15,283 nt of DNA from an uncultured Clostridia bacterium (GCA_947570515.1 CANOUM010000020.1:1-15283); one strand, 5' to 3'. Counted from the first letter of the stretch, positions 1 to 7,763 are shown. Notes: generated from the letters alone by a model not told the origin. Made by a program: numbers and translations.

Positions 1-70
1 AAGTTTGCCTTTGGCAAACTTGGAGCGCAGCACAAGTACTTGATTTGCCAAATTATATCTAGCTGCGCTT
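1..70. repeat. Cluster of inverted repeats at the left edge
   Basis: Several perfect inverted repeats are packed into 70 bases. A 9-bp stem with a 3-nt loop spans 1-21. An 8-bp pair is AGCGCAGC at 24-31 with its complement at 62-69. A 10-bp palindrome lies at 33-42 and an ATTTG/CAAAT hairpin at 43-53. An alternative pairing (11-18 with 44-51) would exclude the 1-21 hairpin. The block lies just downstream of a leftward promoter, so it may be the structured leader or terminator of a transcript that continues off the window. Its function is not identifiable here. Confidence 0.5.
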
Positions 71-98
71 ATTATACCATATCTCTATATAAAATCAA
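71..98 (-). promoter_or_regulatory. Leftward sigma-A-type promoter with extended -10
   Basis: Read on the minus strand, TTGATT (93-98) is followed by a 16-nt spacer and TATAAT (71-76). TGG immediately upstream of the -10 makes an extended TGnTATAAT element. Transcription would start near position 64 and leave the window, so the gene served is not visible. The two parS sites lie directly behind it, at 108-123 and 147-162. Confidence 0.6.
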
Positions 99-107
99 AA
101 CTTTTCA

Positions 108-123
108 TGTTCCACGTGGAACA
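108..123. promoter_or_regulatory. parS site 1 (ParB-binding palindrome)
   Basis: This is a perfect 16-bp palindrome, TGTTCCACGTGGAACA, matching the bacterial parS consensus (TGTTNCACGTGAAACA type). The CACGTG core and outer G/C positions are those read by ParB/Spo0J rather than by Noc, whose site has a CCCGGG core. It lies about 11 kb from the origin, where parS sites normally cluster. Confidence 0.9.
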
Positions 124-146
124 TTTTCTAAATTTTCTTTTACTGT

Positions 147-162
147 TGTTCCACGTGGAACA
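147..162. promoter_or_regulatory. parS site 2 (ParB-binding palindrome)
   Basis: This is a second copy of the 16-bp palindrome at 108-123, identical in all 16 bases, with centres 39 bp apart. It partly overlaps the T-tract of the terminator of the neighbouring lipid-kinase-like gene. Two identical sites in an intergenic gap make chance occurrence very unlikely. Confidence 0.9.
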
Positions 163-197
163 AAATAGGTTCTTGGCTTCTATTCACCAAGAACCTA
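161..197 (-). terminator. Intrinsic terminator of the noc-argS-lipid-kinase-like unit
   Basis: On the minus strand an 11-bp perfect stem (arms 187-197 and 166-176) encloses a 10-nt loop and is followed by TTTTG. The TAG stop codon of the lipid-kinase-like gene (195-197) is inside the first arm, so the hairpin starts at the end of the coding region. Confidence 0.8.
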
Positions 198-1076
198 CTT
201 GTTAATAAAGAAATTAAGTGCCCCTCGATATACCTTTACTTCTAATGGCAGTAACGGCCCCTTTTCTCCGTCGACCTCTGTCTCAATTGTGTCTGCACTA
301 TCTTTCGTAGAAATTTTGAAATAATCTCCCTGTAAATGCAATGCATTTTTATCTTCAATCGTTTCCCTCTTAACTACTTTAAGGAAAATCCTCGCAATAT
401 CTGCGATCCCCGCGCTCTTAACCGCTAACAGATCATACTTGCCGTCTGTTAATCCAACAATATCCTTTCTCTCGCGCTGTATTTTTGCATTAATCACCAT
501 GAGGAATGCATACACACCTTCATAGCTACCTTGTTCTGTTTGAATACACAAATTCATTTTCCGTATTTTAGTCAGAGCACCCAATCCTTTTACATAATAG
601 GCTAGCCGACCAAATGTATTCTTCATATCGCTGCTTACATTTGTAAGACTGGCAAATGTTCCTGCACTGCAAAAATTAACAAAATATTGATCATTTACTT
701 TTGCAACGTCTACTGCCACCGCATCCATCACGGCAAGAGCTTTTAAGTTTTCCTCTAAATCTGTACCAAACCCCAAGGATTTGGCAAAATCATTCTCAAC
801 TCCTGCCGGTATCACGCCAATGGGAACCTTAGATCCTATACGCATCATGGCATTGACCACTTCATTGATGCTCCCATTTCCTCCTGCAATGAAGATGGCC
901 TGTGTAAGACTTAGATCACATTCCTGAAGATATTCCGCCATATCCCCGGCTTTTCGGCTTCTCAAAACCCGTATCTCATATGCCTTTTCTGAAAACACCT
1001 CTATAAAGCGATCCAGAGAAAACCGAAAATAGGTATCACCTGCTTTCGGATTATATATCAAAATAATATCCCTCAC
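195..1076 (-). CDS. Diacylglycerol-kinase-family (YegS/BmrU-like) lipid kinase homologue, altered active site
   Basis: The 293-residue protein has the fold signature of the DAGK catalytic family: N-terminal IYNPKAG (residues 7-13), a glycine-rich loop followed by NEVVN (71-75), IPAGxxNDFA (89-98), TDGKYD (210-215) and VDGEKG (268-273). Family members phosphorylate diacylglycerol or related lipids at the inner membrane face. Here both nucleotide-binding signatures differ from the usual form: GGDGT is GGNGS (65-69) and PAGTGND is PAGVEND (90-96). Activity is therefore uncertain. The start is GTG, with AGGAGG 4 nt upstream, which is slightly tight. It lies 45 nt downstream of argS with no terminator between, so the two are probably cotranscribed. 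Membership of the family is firm, but substrate and activity are not known. Confidence 0.88.
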   Translation of the reverse strand: MRDIILIYNPKAGDTYFRFSLDRFIEVFSEKAYEIRVLRSRKAGDMAEYLQECDLSLTQAIFIAGGNGSINEVVNAMMRIGSKVPIGVIPAGVENDFAKSLGFGTDLEENLKALAVMDAVAVDVAKVNDQYFVNFCSAGTFASLTNVSSDMKNTFGRLAYYVKGLGALTKIRKMNLCIQTEQGSYEGVYAFLMVINAKIQRERKDIVGLTDGKYDLLAVKSAGIADIARIFLKVVKRETIEDKNALHLQGDYFKISTKDSADTIETEVDGEKGPLLPLEVKVYRGALNFFINK

Positions 1077-1121
1077 AGACCCTCCTCACCTCTTTTCTCT
1101 TTTTAATAAATCTTCTGGCCT

Positions 1122-2837
1122 TTACATCTTTTCCGGCGCCTTCACACCAATCAAATATAATCCCTGCTTGATGATCTGTGCCACCACGTACGTAAGTTTC
1201 AATCTCGCCTTCTTAACTGCTTCTTCTGCATTCAAAATACTGTTTTCATGATAAAATTTATTAAACGCTGTCGCTAAGGCAACTGTGTAGCGCGTAACCA
1301 TATATGGTTCCCATTTCTGACATGCCTCTGCTACACGTTTCGGAAAACTTTCAATAAGCTTTAACAGTTCTTGTGAATACTCGTCTGTAAGGCATGACAT
1401 ATCAATTTCTTCCTGCTCTGCAGGGTTCCATCCTGCTTTTCGCAAAATACTAGAGGCACGTGCAAAGGTATACTGCACATAAGGACCGGTTTCTCCATCA
1501 AAATTGAGTACCTGCTCCCAGCTAAAGGTTACATCCTTAATCCGATTATTAAATAAATCATGAAATACTACGGCGCCCACGCCAACTTGTTCAGCCACTT
1601 CATCCATGTTTTCCAGATCTGGATTCTTTTCTTGCATGATGACCTTCGTTTTCTGTACGGCTTCCTTCAAAAGATCTTCCAGGAAAATCACATTGCCGCT
1701 TCGCGTTGCAAGCTTTCCTCCGCCCTCGAGGCTCACTAAACCATACGGGATATGTACCAGATCCTTGCTCCACGGATATCCCATCTTTTCTACCACCTTG
1801 AACCACTGAGCAAAATGAAGACTCTGCTCCATACCTGTGATATAAAGGCATTTATCAAAATCATAAGTTGCTTTACGATATAAGGCCGCCGCAATATCCC
1901 GCGTTGTATACAGCGTACTGCCATCCTTTTTCAGAATCAGACAAGGCGGCATATTATCTTCGCTCAGATCAACAATCTGCGCACCTTCGCTCTCTTGCAG
2001 CAGATTTTTCTCTTTCAGCCTCTGGATCAGCTCTTCTGTTTTATTCCAATAATAGCTTTCTCCTAAATATGAGTCAAATTGTACATCCAGCATATCATAT
2101 ACTTTGTTCACTTCTTTCAGACTAATATCCACAAAGAGCTTCCAAAGTTTAAGTGCCTCTTCATCTCCCTGCTCCATGGCAGTAAAAGTAGCGCGTGCCT
2201 CCTCTTCCAGTGCCGGATCACGCTCTGCTTCTTCATGAAACCGAACATATAACTCCAGCAGTCCGCGTACGCCTTTCGCTTCTACCTCATCAGGATTTCC
2301 CCATTTTCGGTATGCCAGTACCATTTTACCAAACTGAGTTCCCCAATCGCCCAGATGATTGATGCTGACTGTCTTATATCCTAAAAACTTTAAAATTCGG
2401 CTGATTGAATTTCCGATAACTGTTGTACGCAGATGCCCGATATGAAACGGCTTGGCTACATTGATAGATGAATAGTCCATTACCACCGTCTTTCCCTCTC
2501 CCATCGAAGAGGCACCATACGCACGTCCTTCCTTCTCCGCTGCATCTACCTGTTCCAAAACAAACTGTGCGCGCCATGCCTTATCCAAAAACATATTAAC
2601 ATAAGGTCCTACGGCCTCTGCTTTCTCCAAAATCTTGCTGTTTTGCAGTTGATTTACGACCTCCTGAGCAATTAAATTAGGCGCTTTATGCATTACTTTC
2701 GCTAAACGAAAACAGGGAAATGCAAAATCCCCCATCGCCTTTTCTTTAGGAATTTCAATGCCCTCGCTAATCTGCTCTTCCGTCAGATCAGGCAAACAGG
2801 CCGCCAGCTCCTTTACGACATAATCTTTACAATACAT
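1122..2837 (-). CDS. argS: Arginyl-tRNA synthetase
   Basis: This cytoplasmic class I synthetase charges tRNA-Arg with arginine using ATP. The 571-residue length is normal. Visible features are the N-terminal additional domain, the HIGH signature (132-135, inside NVAKPFHIGHLRTT), HLGDWGTQFG (161-170), a KMSKS-position loop reading KLATRSG (375-381), and the C-terminal anticodon-binding helical domain. A relaxed KMSKS loop is common in ArgS. The ATG start has GGAGG 8 nt upstream. It sits 24 nt downstream of noc and 45 nt upstream of the lipid-kinase-like gene on the same strand, suggesting one operon. In B. subtilis the genes after noc are soj and spo0J instead. Confidence 0.97.
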   Translation of the reverse strand: MYCKDYVVKELAACLPDLTEEQISEGIEIPKEKAMGDFAFPCFRLAKVMHKAPNLIAQEVVNQLQNSKILEKAEAVGPYVNMFLDKAWRAQFVLEQVDAAEKEGRAYGASSMGEGKTVVMDYSSINVAKPFHIGHLRTTVIGNSISRILKFLGYKTVSINHLGDWGTQFGKMVLAYRKWGNPDEVEAKGVRGLLELYVRFHEEAERDPALEEEARATFTAMEQGDEEALKLWKLFVDISLKEVNKVYDMLDVQFDSYLGESYYWNKTEELIQRLKEKNLLQESEGAQIVDLSEDNMPPCLILKKDGSTLYTTRDIAAALYRKATYDFDKCLYITGMEQSLHFAQWFKVVEKMGYPWSKDLVHIPYGLVSLEGGGKLATRSGNVIFLEDLLKEAVQKTKVIMQEKNPDLENMDEVAEQVGVGAVVFHDLFNNRIKDVTFSWEQVLNFDGETGPYVQYTFARASSILRKAGWNPAEQEEIDMSCLTDEYSQELLKLIESFPKRVAEACQKWEPYMVTRYTVALATAFNKFYHENSILNAEEAVKKARLKLTYVVAQIIKQGLYLIGVKAPEKM

Positions 2838-2861
2838 GCAATCAACCTCCGTTTTATCCTT

Positions 2862-3647
2862 TTATTGATAGGGCACCCGAATCACCATCTCGTAATAACC
2901 CTCTGCTTTATTCTCCGTCACCTGAACCGGCACACCGGATTCCTTCATATAAGAAGCAGCCTTATTCACTGTATTTGTAAATAAGCGAATATCGCGAATA
3001 AAGCGCCGAACTCTTGGTTTTTTCTCCTTCTGCTCCTCCAGCTGCAGCAACAATCTATCAATATATGCCTCTGCCGCCCGAACAGTAAGCCCTGCCTTTG
3101 CCATGTGCGCCGCCGCCTCAATCTGCAGCTTCTCCTCCGGCAGCCGAAGTAGCGCACGGGCATGACGCTCAGTAAGATCATATTCTGACAAAATACTTCT
3201 GACTTGTTTACCTAAACGCAGAAGACGCAGCTTATTGGCTACCGCCGACTGTGTCTTTCCCATCACACGCGCGATTTCCTCCTGCGTCATATGATAATCT
3301 TCCGCCAGCTTCTGATATCCTTTTGCCTCTTCCATATAGTTCAGATCCTGACGCTGAATATTTTCAATCAATGCCAGCACAGCACTCTCTTCATCATCTG
3401 CCTCTACAACAATAGCCGGAATCTCCGGCAGCTGCGCCATACGCGTAGCACGCAGACGCCTCTCCCCCGCGATTAGCTCATATGCTTCTCCCACCTGACG
3501 CACGGTAATGGGCTGAAGCACCCCATGATTTTTAATCGATACCGCCAGTTCCTTAAGGGCTTCCGTCTCGAACACATGGCGCGGCTGATAAGGATTAGGC
3601 ACAATAGTCTGTACATCAATGGATCGAACAAGCAAATTATTTGGCAA
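2862..3647 (-). CDS. noc: Nucleoid occlusion protein Noc (ParB-family CTPase fold)
   Basis: The 261-residue ParB-family protein has the CTP-binding ParB N-domain with GERRLRA (61-67) and ENIQR (95-99), then a helix-turn-helix (about 121-165) and a C-terminal dimerisation region resembling that of Noc. By alignment with B. subtilis Noc and Caulobacter ParB from memory, the positions that separate Noc from ParB specificity are Q133, K139, R144 and R161. This is Noc-like, with Arg replacing Lys at one site. Location next to rsmG also fits Noc. The start is TTG with AGGGAG 7 nt upstream. An in-frame TGA at 3660-3662 prevents a longer product, so the roughly 28-residue N-terminal amphipathic membrane-targeting segment of B. 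subtilis Noc is absent. ParB is the alternative call. Confidence 0.85.
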   Translation of the reverse strand: MPNNLLVRSIDVQTIVPNPYQPRHVFETEALKELAVSIKNHGVLQPITVRQVGEAYELIAGERRLRATRMAQLPEIPAIVVEADDEESAVLALIENIQRQDLNYMEEAKGYQKLAEDYHMTQEEIARVMGKTQSAVANKLRLLRLGKQVRSILSEYDLTERHARALLRLPEEKLQIEAAAHMAKAGLTVRAAEAYIDRLLLQLEEQKEKKPRVRRFIRDIRLFTNTVNKAASYMKESGVPVQVTENKAEGYYEMVIRVPYQ

Positions 3648-3685
3648 AATTAAGCTCCCTCATTTCTGTTTCTTTTATTTGGTAA

Positions 3686-3694
3686 ATTATACCA
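3686..3694 (-). promoter_or_regulatory. Extended -10 promoter candidate for noc-argS
   Basis: The minus strand reads TGGTATAAT, a perfect extended -10, overlapping the stop codon of rsmG. There is no convincing -35 hexamer. Initiation near 3679 would leave a leader of about 32 nt before the TTG start of noc. It would let noc-argS be expressed apart from the mnmG-rsmG transcript. Confidence 0.5.
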
Positions 3695-4406
3695 ATTTCT
3701 CTTTCTTAATTTTACTTTGTTTTCGAGGATATTTCAAGCTTAAATTACCAATTTTTTCAAAAACCGCCACAAAATGGTCAAAATCATATCCGGGCAGTGT
3801 CGCTTTTACTGTTTTTTTATGTTTCAGACGAAGCTCCCTCATCGCTCTCTGCGATTCCTCCAGCTCCGCTTCAATACTCGGCCCTTTATATGCCAAAAAT
3901 GTTCCGCCCTTTCGTACGTATCCGCTGCAATATTCCAGCAAAACCGGAAGTGGCGCCACAGCACGTGCCGCAGCCACATCAAAACTTTCCCGGAGCTGCA
4001 TTTCATGTGCCGCTTCTTCCGCCCGGCCATGCAGACACTGCACTCCGGCCAGTCCCAGCTGATCAGCCACCTCCTGCAAAAAATTCACTCTTTTCTGCAG
4101 CGAATCCAGCAGCGTCAGTTGAATATCCGGAAACGCAATTTTCAGCGGCAAACCCGGAAATCCTGCTCCGCTTCCCACATCAATCAGTGTCGGCGCTTCG
4201 CTCTGCCCTTCAAAAAGAGCCTTCCATCCTGCCAAACTATCCAAAAAATGTTTAACAGCCACTTCCTCTTGCTCCGTAATGGCCGTTAGATTCATTTTTT
4301 CATTCCACATAACCAAGAGCTCATAGTATCGCTCGAACTGTTCCAGCTGGCGCTGGGAAAGATTCACGCCCATTGCCTTGGCGCCGTTCTCCAAAATTTG
4401 CCTCAT
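3687..4406 (-). CDS. rsmG: 16S rRNA (guanine-527-N7)-methyltransferase
   Basis: This SAM-dependent enzyme methylates G527 in the 530 loop of 16S rRNA. Loss of the orthologous enzyme gives low-level streptomycin resistance in several bacteria. The 239-residue protein has KMNLTAI (37-43), HFLDS (53-57), the SAM-binding DVGSGAGFPGLPL (76-88) and the motif II region LLDSLQKRVNFL (99-110), all in family order. Its ATG overlaps the mnmG stop as ATGA, pointing to translational coupling. An AAGGAG-type ribosome site lies inside the end of mnmG. The C-terminus carries a short lysine-rich tail. It was formerly called gidB, and its position between mnmG and noc is the conserved Firmicutes order. Confidence 0.97.
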   Translation of the reverse strand: MRQILENGAKAMGVNLSQRQLEQFERYYELLVMWNEKMNLTAITEQEEVAVKHFLDSLAGWKALFEGQSEAPTLIDVGSGAGFPGLPLKIAFPDIQLTLLDSLQKRVNFLQEVADQLGLAGVQCLHGRAEEAAHEMQLRESFDVAAARAVAPLPVLLEYCSGYVRKGGTFLAYKGPSIEAELEESQRAMRELRLKHKKTVKATLPGYDFDHFVAVFEKIGNLSLKYPRKQSKIKKEKLV

Positions 4407-6247
4407 CGCCTCTCCTTTCCGTCTCGCCTCCGCTGCTCCAGATAGACCAAAAGCACGCTGACATCTGCCGGTGAGACGCCGGAAATCCGCTCTGCCTGTC
4501 CAATAGAAAGGGGTTTAACCGCATTTAATTTTTGCTGCGCTTCTTTTCTGAGCCCCTGAATGGTCTCATAGTCAAGATCGGAAGGAAGTTTTTTCTGTTC
4601 CAGCCGTTTGAATTTTTCCACCTGCTGCAGCTGTCTCTCAATATATCCGGCATATTTAATCTGAATAGCCGCCTGCTCTCCCACTTCCTTGGGAAGCTCC
4701 GGCCTGCCCGGATCCAGATCCCGTAAGCTTTCGTACGTATTTTCAGGGCGCTTCAGCAGCTCTCCTAAAAGACCGTGACCTCCCTGTGACTTTGTTGTTT
4801 GAAGGCGTTCAAATTCTTTAGAAATGGCCTCCTTTTTTTCCAAAAACCTTTCATATCGCGTTTCGGAGATCAATCCTACACGATAGCCTTCCGGTGTAAG
4901 TCTCAGATCCGCGTTATCCTGTCGCAGCAGCAAGCGATATTCCGCACGCGAGGTCATCATCCGATAAGGCTCATTCGTGCCTTTCGTTACCAGATCATCA
5001 ATCAGCACACCGATATAGCTGTTGCTTCTATCTACATGAAGCTCTTCTTTTCCCGAAAGAGCCATTACTGCATTGATACCGGCTACCAGTCCCTGCGCTG
5101 CCGCCTCCTCATAACCGGAGCTGCCGTTAAACTGTCCGGCGCTGTAAAGACCTCTTACTTTTTTTAGCTCCAACGTGCTTTTGAGCGCGAGGGGATCCAC
5201 ACAATCATATTCAATCGCATATCCTGTACGCATGACCTGTACATGCTCCATTCCCGGAATGGTACGCAGCATATCCCGCTGCACATCTTCCGGCAGTGAG
5301 GAGGACATTCCCTGCACATAGTACTCATTAGTGCCCTCTCCCTCCGGCTCCAAAAACAGCTGATGCCGCTCCTTATCCGCAAAACGTACCACCTTATCCT
5401 CAATCGAAGGACAATACCTCGGACCCACACCATGAATCACACCACCATACAGGGGAGAACGATGCAAATTGGCACGAATGATCTCATGTGTGCGTTCATT
5501 GGTATAGGTCAAATAGCAGGGGAGCTGCTCTCTGAGAATTGCCTGCGGATCGCTTTCAAATGAAAAAGGTACTAGATCGGCATCTCCCTCTTGCACCTGC
5601 ATACGCTCAAAATCCAGCGTTTTCCCGTCTACACGCGCGGGCGTCCCTGTTTTAAAGCGCCGCATCGGGATCCCCAGTTCTTCGATACACTGTGTAAGCC
5701 CGCCTCTGGCTGCCTGCAGTCCATTGGGTCCTGTGAGCGTTTCATATTCTCCATGAATACATCTGGCATTCAAATATGTTCCCGTACATATAATGGCCGC
5801 GCGGCATGGATAATACGCTCCCGTAGCCGTCTCCACGCCCTTCACCTGTCCATCCTGCACGTCAATACGCACGATCTCATTTTGCCGGATCTGAAGCCCC
5901 GGCTGGTTCTCCAGCACCTGCTTCATCCGCTCTTTATAACGGAACTTATCTGCCTGCGCCCGCAGAGAATGGACTGCCGGTCCCTTTGCCGTATTTAACA
6001 TTCGTGACTGAATATACGTATGATCAATATTGCGTCCCATCTCGCCGCCCAGCGCATCAATCTCTCTTACCAAATGCCCCTTAGAGGTCCCTCCTATACT
6101 GGGATTGCAGGGCATCATTGCTATTGAATCAAGTGAAATTGCAAATAATATCGTCCGCATACCCAGCCGCGCTGCTGCCAAAGCAGCCTCACAGCCTGCA
6201 TGTCCGCCGCCGATCACCGCAATATCCACCGCTTCTTCCTGATACAT
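4403..6247 (-). CDS. mnmG: tRNA uridine 5-carboxymethylaminomethyl modification enzyme MnmG
   Basis: This FAD-binding partner of MnmE installs the cmnm5 group on wobble U34 of certain tRNAs. With the start chosen here it has 614 residues. Motifs are the dinucleotide-binding GGGHAG (13-18), MMPCNPSIGGTSKGHLVREID and the family signature GPRYCPSIEDKVVRF, followed by the C-terminal helical domain that contacts tRNA and MnmE. Family members begin MYQEEA or similar, and the ATG at 6247 has GGAG 6 nt upstream. A longer reading frame opens at an ATG at 6286, but it has no ribosome site and lies only about 8 nt after the predicted transcription start. The stop overlaps the rsmG start by 4 nt. Confidence 0.97.
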   Translation of the reverse strand: MYQEEAVDIAVIGGGHAGCEAALAAARLGMRTILFAISLDSIAMMPCNPSIGGTSKGHLVREIDALGGEMGRNIDHTYIQSRMLNTAKGPAVHSLRAQADKFRYKERMKQVLENQPGLQIRQNEIVRIDVQDGQVKGVETATGAYYPCRAAIICTGTYLNARCIHGEYETLTGPNGLQAARGGLTQCIEELGIPMRRFKTGTPARVDGKTLDFERMQVQEGDADLVPFSFESDPQAILREQLPCYLTYTNERTHEIIRANLHRSPLYGGVIHGVGPRYCPSIEDKVVRFADKERHQLFLEPEGEGTNEYYVQGMSSSLPEDVQRDMLRTIPGMEHVQVMRTGYAIEYDCVDPLALKSTLELKKVRGLYSAGQFNGSSGYEEAAAQGLVAGINAVMALSGKEELHVDRSNSYIGVLIDDLVTKGTNEPYRMMTSRAEYRLLLRQDNADLRLTPEGYRVGLISETRYERFLEKKEAISKEFERLQTTKSQGGHGLLGELLKRPENTYESLRDLDPGRPELPKEVGEQAAIQIKYAGYIERQLQQVEKFKRLEQKKLPSDLDYETIQGLRKEAQQKLNAVKPLSIGQAERISGVSPADVSVLLVYLEQRRRDGKERR

Positions 6248-6300
6248 ACATCTCTCCATTCGTATTGTGCCTAACAAAACTAGCATTCTTTAGTAGTGAA

Positions 6301-6329
6301 ATTATACCAGCTAATATGCGCAAAATCAA
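6301..6329 (-). promoter_or_regulatory. Sigma-A-type promoter for mnmG-rsmG
   Basis: On the minus strand TTGATT (6324-6329), a 17-nt spacer and TATAAT (6301-6306) are present, with TGG before the -10 (extended -10). Predicted initiation near 6294 gives a leader of about 47 nt before the mnmG start at 6247. It lies in the gap between mnmE and mnmG. Confidence 0.75.
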
Positions 6330-6350
6330 CCGCTTCCCCGATCGAATCAT

Positions 6351-7739
6351 TTATTTTCCAAGACAAAAACGGCTGAAAATCTCCGTCACAACCTCCTCCT
6401 GTGTGCTGCGTCCACAAACCTCACCCAGAAAATCACAGGCCTGCCGCATATCGATCACCAGCAAATCCTGTTCAAAATTCGCCTGCTCCATGACACGTTC
6501 CAGGGCCTCTTTTGCCCTAATCAGCGCTTCTTTTTGCCGCAGGTTCGTCACCATCGGGCGATCATCCATCAGCACCTCTCCCCCGAAAAATAATGACTTC
6601 ACACGTTCTGCCAATGCTTCTGCACCATATCCCTGTTTAGCCGAAATTTCCAAAATCCGCCCCTCTGCCTGTGGGAAAACTTTCACCAGCTTCTCAGCAG
6701 ACTGCCGTCCTTCATCCATCTTATTCAGTAAAATCAGGTATGGCCGAGCCTTCACTTTTTCAAATAATTCTTTTTCCTCCGGCAGAAGCTCTCGGCTCGC
6801 ATCCAATACCAAAAGCGCCAGATCACATTGCTCCAAAGACTGCAATGCCCGTTCCACGCCGATCTTTTCCACCTCATCCTTCGTATCGCGAATTCCTGCC
6901 GTATCCATGATACATACAGGGATTCCTCCAAGATCCAGCGTTTCTTCCAGTGTATCCCGTGTTGTACCCGGGACAGATGTCACGATCGCGCGCTGCTCAC
7001 GCAGCAACATATTCAAGAGACTGCTCTTTCCTACGTTAGGCCGGCCGACAATACTCACCTTAACTCCCTGACGCAGCATGCGGCCGCTTTCTGCTGTAGC
7101 AAGCAATGTCTCTACTTCATCTGCAATCTCCCGGCAACCTCTTTGTATCGCCTCATCCGTAATTTCCGGCACTTCATCATATTCCGGATAATCGATATTG
7201 ACCTCGACTTCTACGATCATATTCAGGAGTTTTTTGCGTAGCGCCTCTATTTTTTCATATAAACCTCCGCTCAGTTGATTGACGGCTGCCTTTAATGAGT
7301 AAGCTGTTTGTGCGCTGATCATATCCATAACCGCTTCTGCTTTTGTCAAATCCATACGTCCATGCAAAAAAGCCCGCTTTGAAAACTCTCCGGGCTCTGC
7401 CATAGAAGCACCCGCTTCTAAAAGCGCCTCCAAAATGCGCCGGCAAATATACATACCGCCATGGCAATTGATCTCCACTGTGTCTTCCCCGGTAAAGGTA
7501 TGCGGCGCTCTCATCACCAACAATAAAACCTCGTCCAGCCGCTCTCCCTTTACCGTTTGAATCCATCCATACAAGGTTCTTTGTCCGGGACAGCCGGCGA
7601 CCGTTTTTTTATGGGGTGATATAAAAATTCGATCTGCAATGGAAATGGCATCCGGCCCCGTCATCCGAATCACTGCAATTGCTCCCGTTCCAATAGGTGT
7701 TGAAATGGCAGCAATTGTTTTTTCTTTTTCCTGACTCAA
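6351..7739 (-). CDS. mnmE: tRNA modification GTPase MnmE
   Basis: This GTPase works with MnmG in wobble-uridine (U34) modification. The 462-residue protein shows the N-terminal tetrahydrofolate-binding domain (about 1-120), a helical domain, and an inserted G domain with G1 GRPNVGKS (232-239), G2 TTRD (259-262), G3 DTAG (279-282) and G4 NKMD (339-342). It ends in CLGK (459-462), the C-terminal motif whose Cys is needed for modification, normally CIGK. The start is TTG with GAGG about 10 nt upstream; an in-frame stop four codons before it rules out a longer product. A terminator after jag lies only about 24 nt upstream, leaving almost no space for a private promoter. Confidence 0.97.
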   Translation of the reverse strand: MSQEKEKTIAAISTPIGTGAIAVIRMTGPDAISIADRIFISPHKKTVAGCPGQRTLYGWIQTVKGERLDEVLLLVMRAPHTFTGEDTVEINCHGGMYICRRILEALLEAGASMAEPGEFSKRAFLHGRMDLTKAEAVMDMISAQTAYSLKAAVNQLSGGLYEKIEALRKKLLNMIVEVEVNIDYPEYDEVPEITDEAIQRGCREIADEVETLLATAESGRMLRQGVKVSIVGRPNVGKSSLLNMLLREQRAIVTSVPGTTRDTLEETLDLGGIPVCIMDTAGIRDTKDEVEKIGVERALQSLEQCDLALLVLDASRELLPEEKELFEKVKARPYLILLNKMDEGRQSAEKLVKVFPQAEGRILEISAKQGYGAEALAERVKSLFFGGEVLMDDRPMVTNLRQKEALIRAKEALERVMEQANFEQDLLVIDMRQACDFLGEVCGRSTQEEVVTEIFSRFCLGK

Positions 7740-7763
7740 CGTATGTCTACCTCATTTTCCTTC

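Noticed and set aside
1457..1462. CACGTG in argS (and another at 3962-3967 in rsmG) as extra parS sites
   Set aside because: Only the six-base core matches; the arms needed for ParB binding are absent.
3797..4289. Overlapping plus-strand open frames opposite rsmG
   Set aside because: They are antisense shadows without a ribosome site or protein-like motifs; rsmG is unambiguous.
6248..6286. 13-codon N-terminal extension of mnmG
   Set aside because: It has no ribosome site and begins about 8 nt after the predicted transcription start. Family N-termini match MYQEEA, which begins at 6247 and has its own GGAG.
6967..6972. CCCGGG core as a possible Noc-binding site
   Set aside because: The flanks (TGTA and ACAG) do not match the ATTT/AAAT arms, and the bases encode the conserved VPGTTRD of the MnmE G2 region.
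6118..7071. Long plus-strand open frame (317 codons) opposite mnmG and mnmE
   Set aside because: Its composition is Ser/Arg/Pro-rich as expected for an antisense shadow; it has no recognisable domain, and both genes beneath it are certain.
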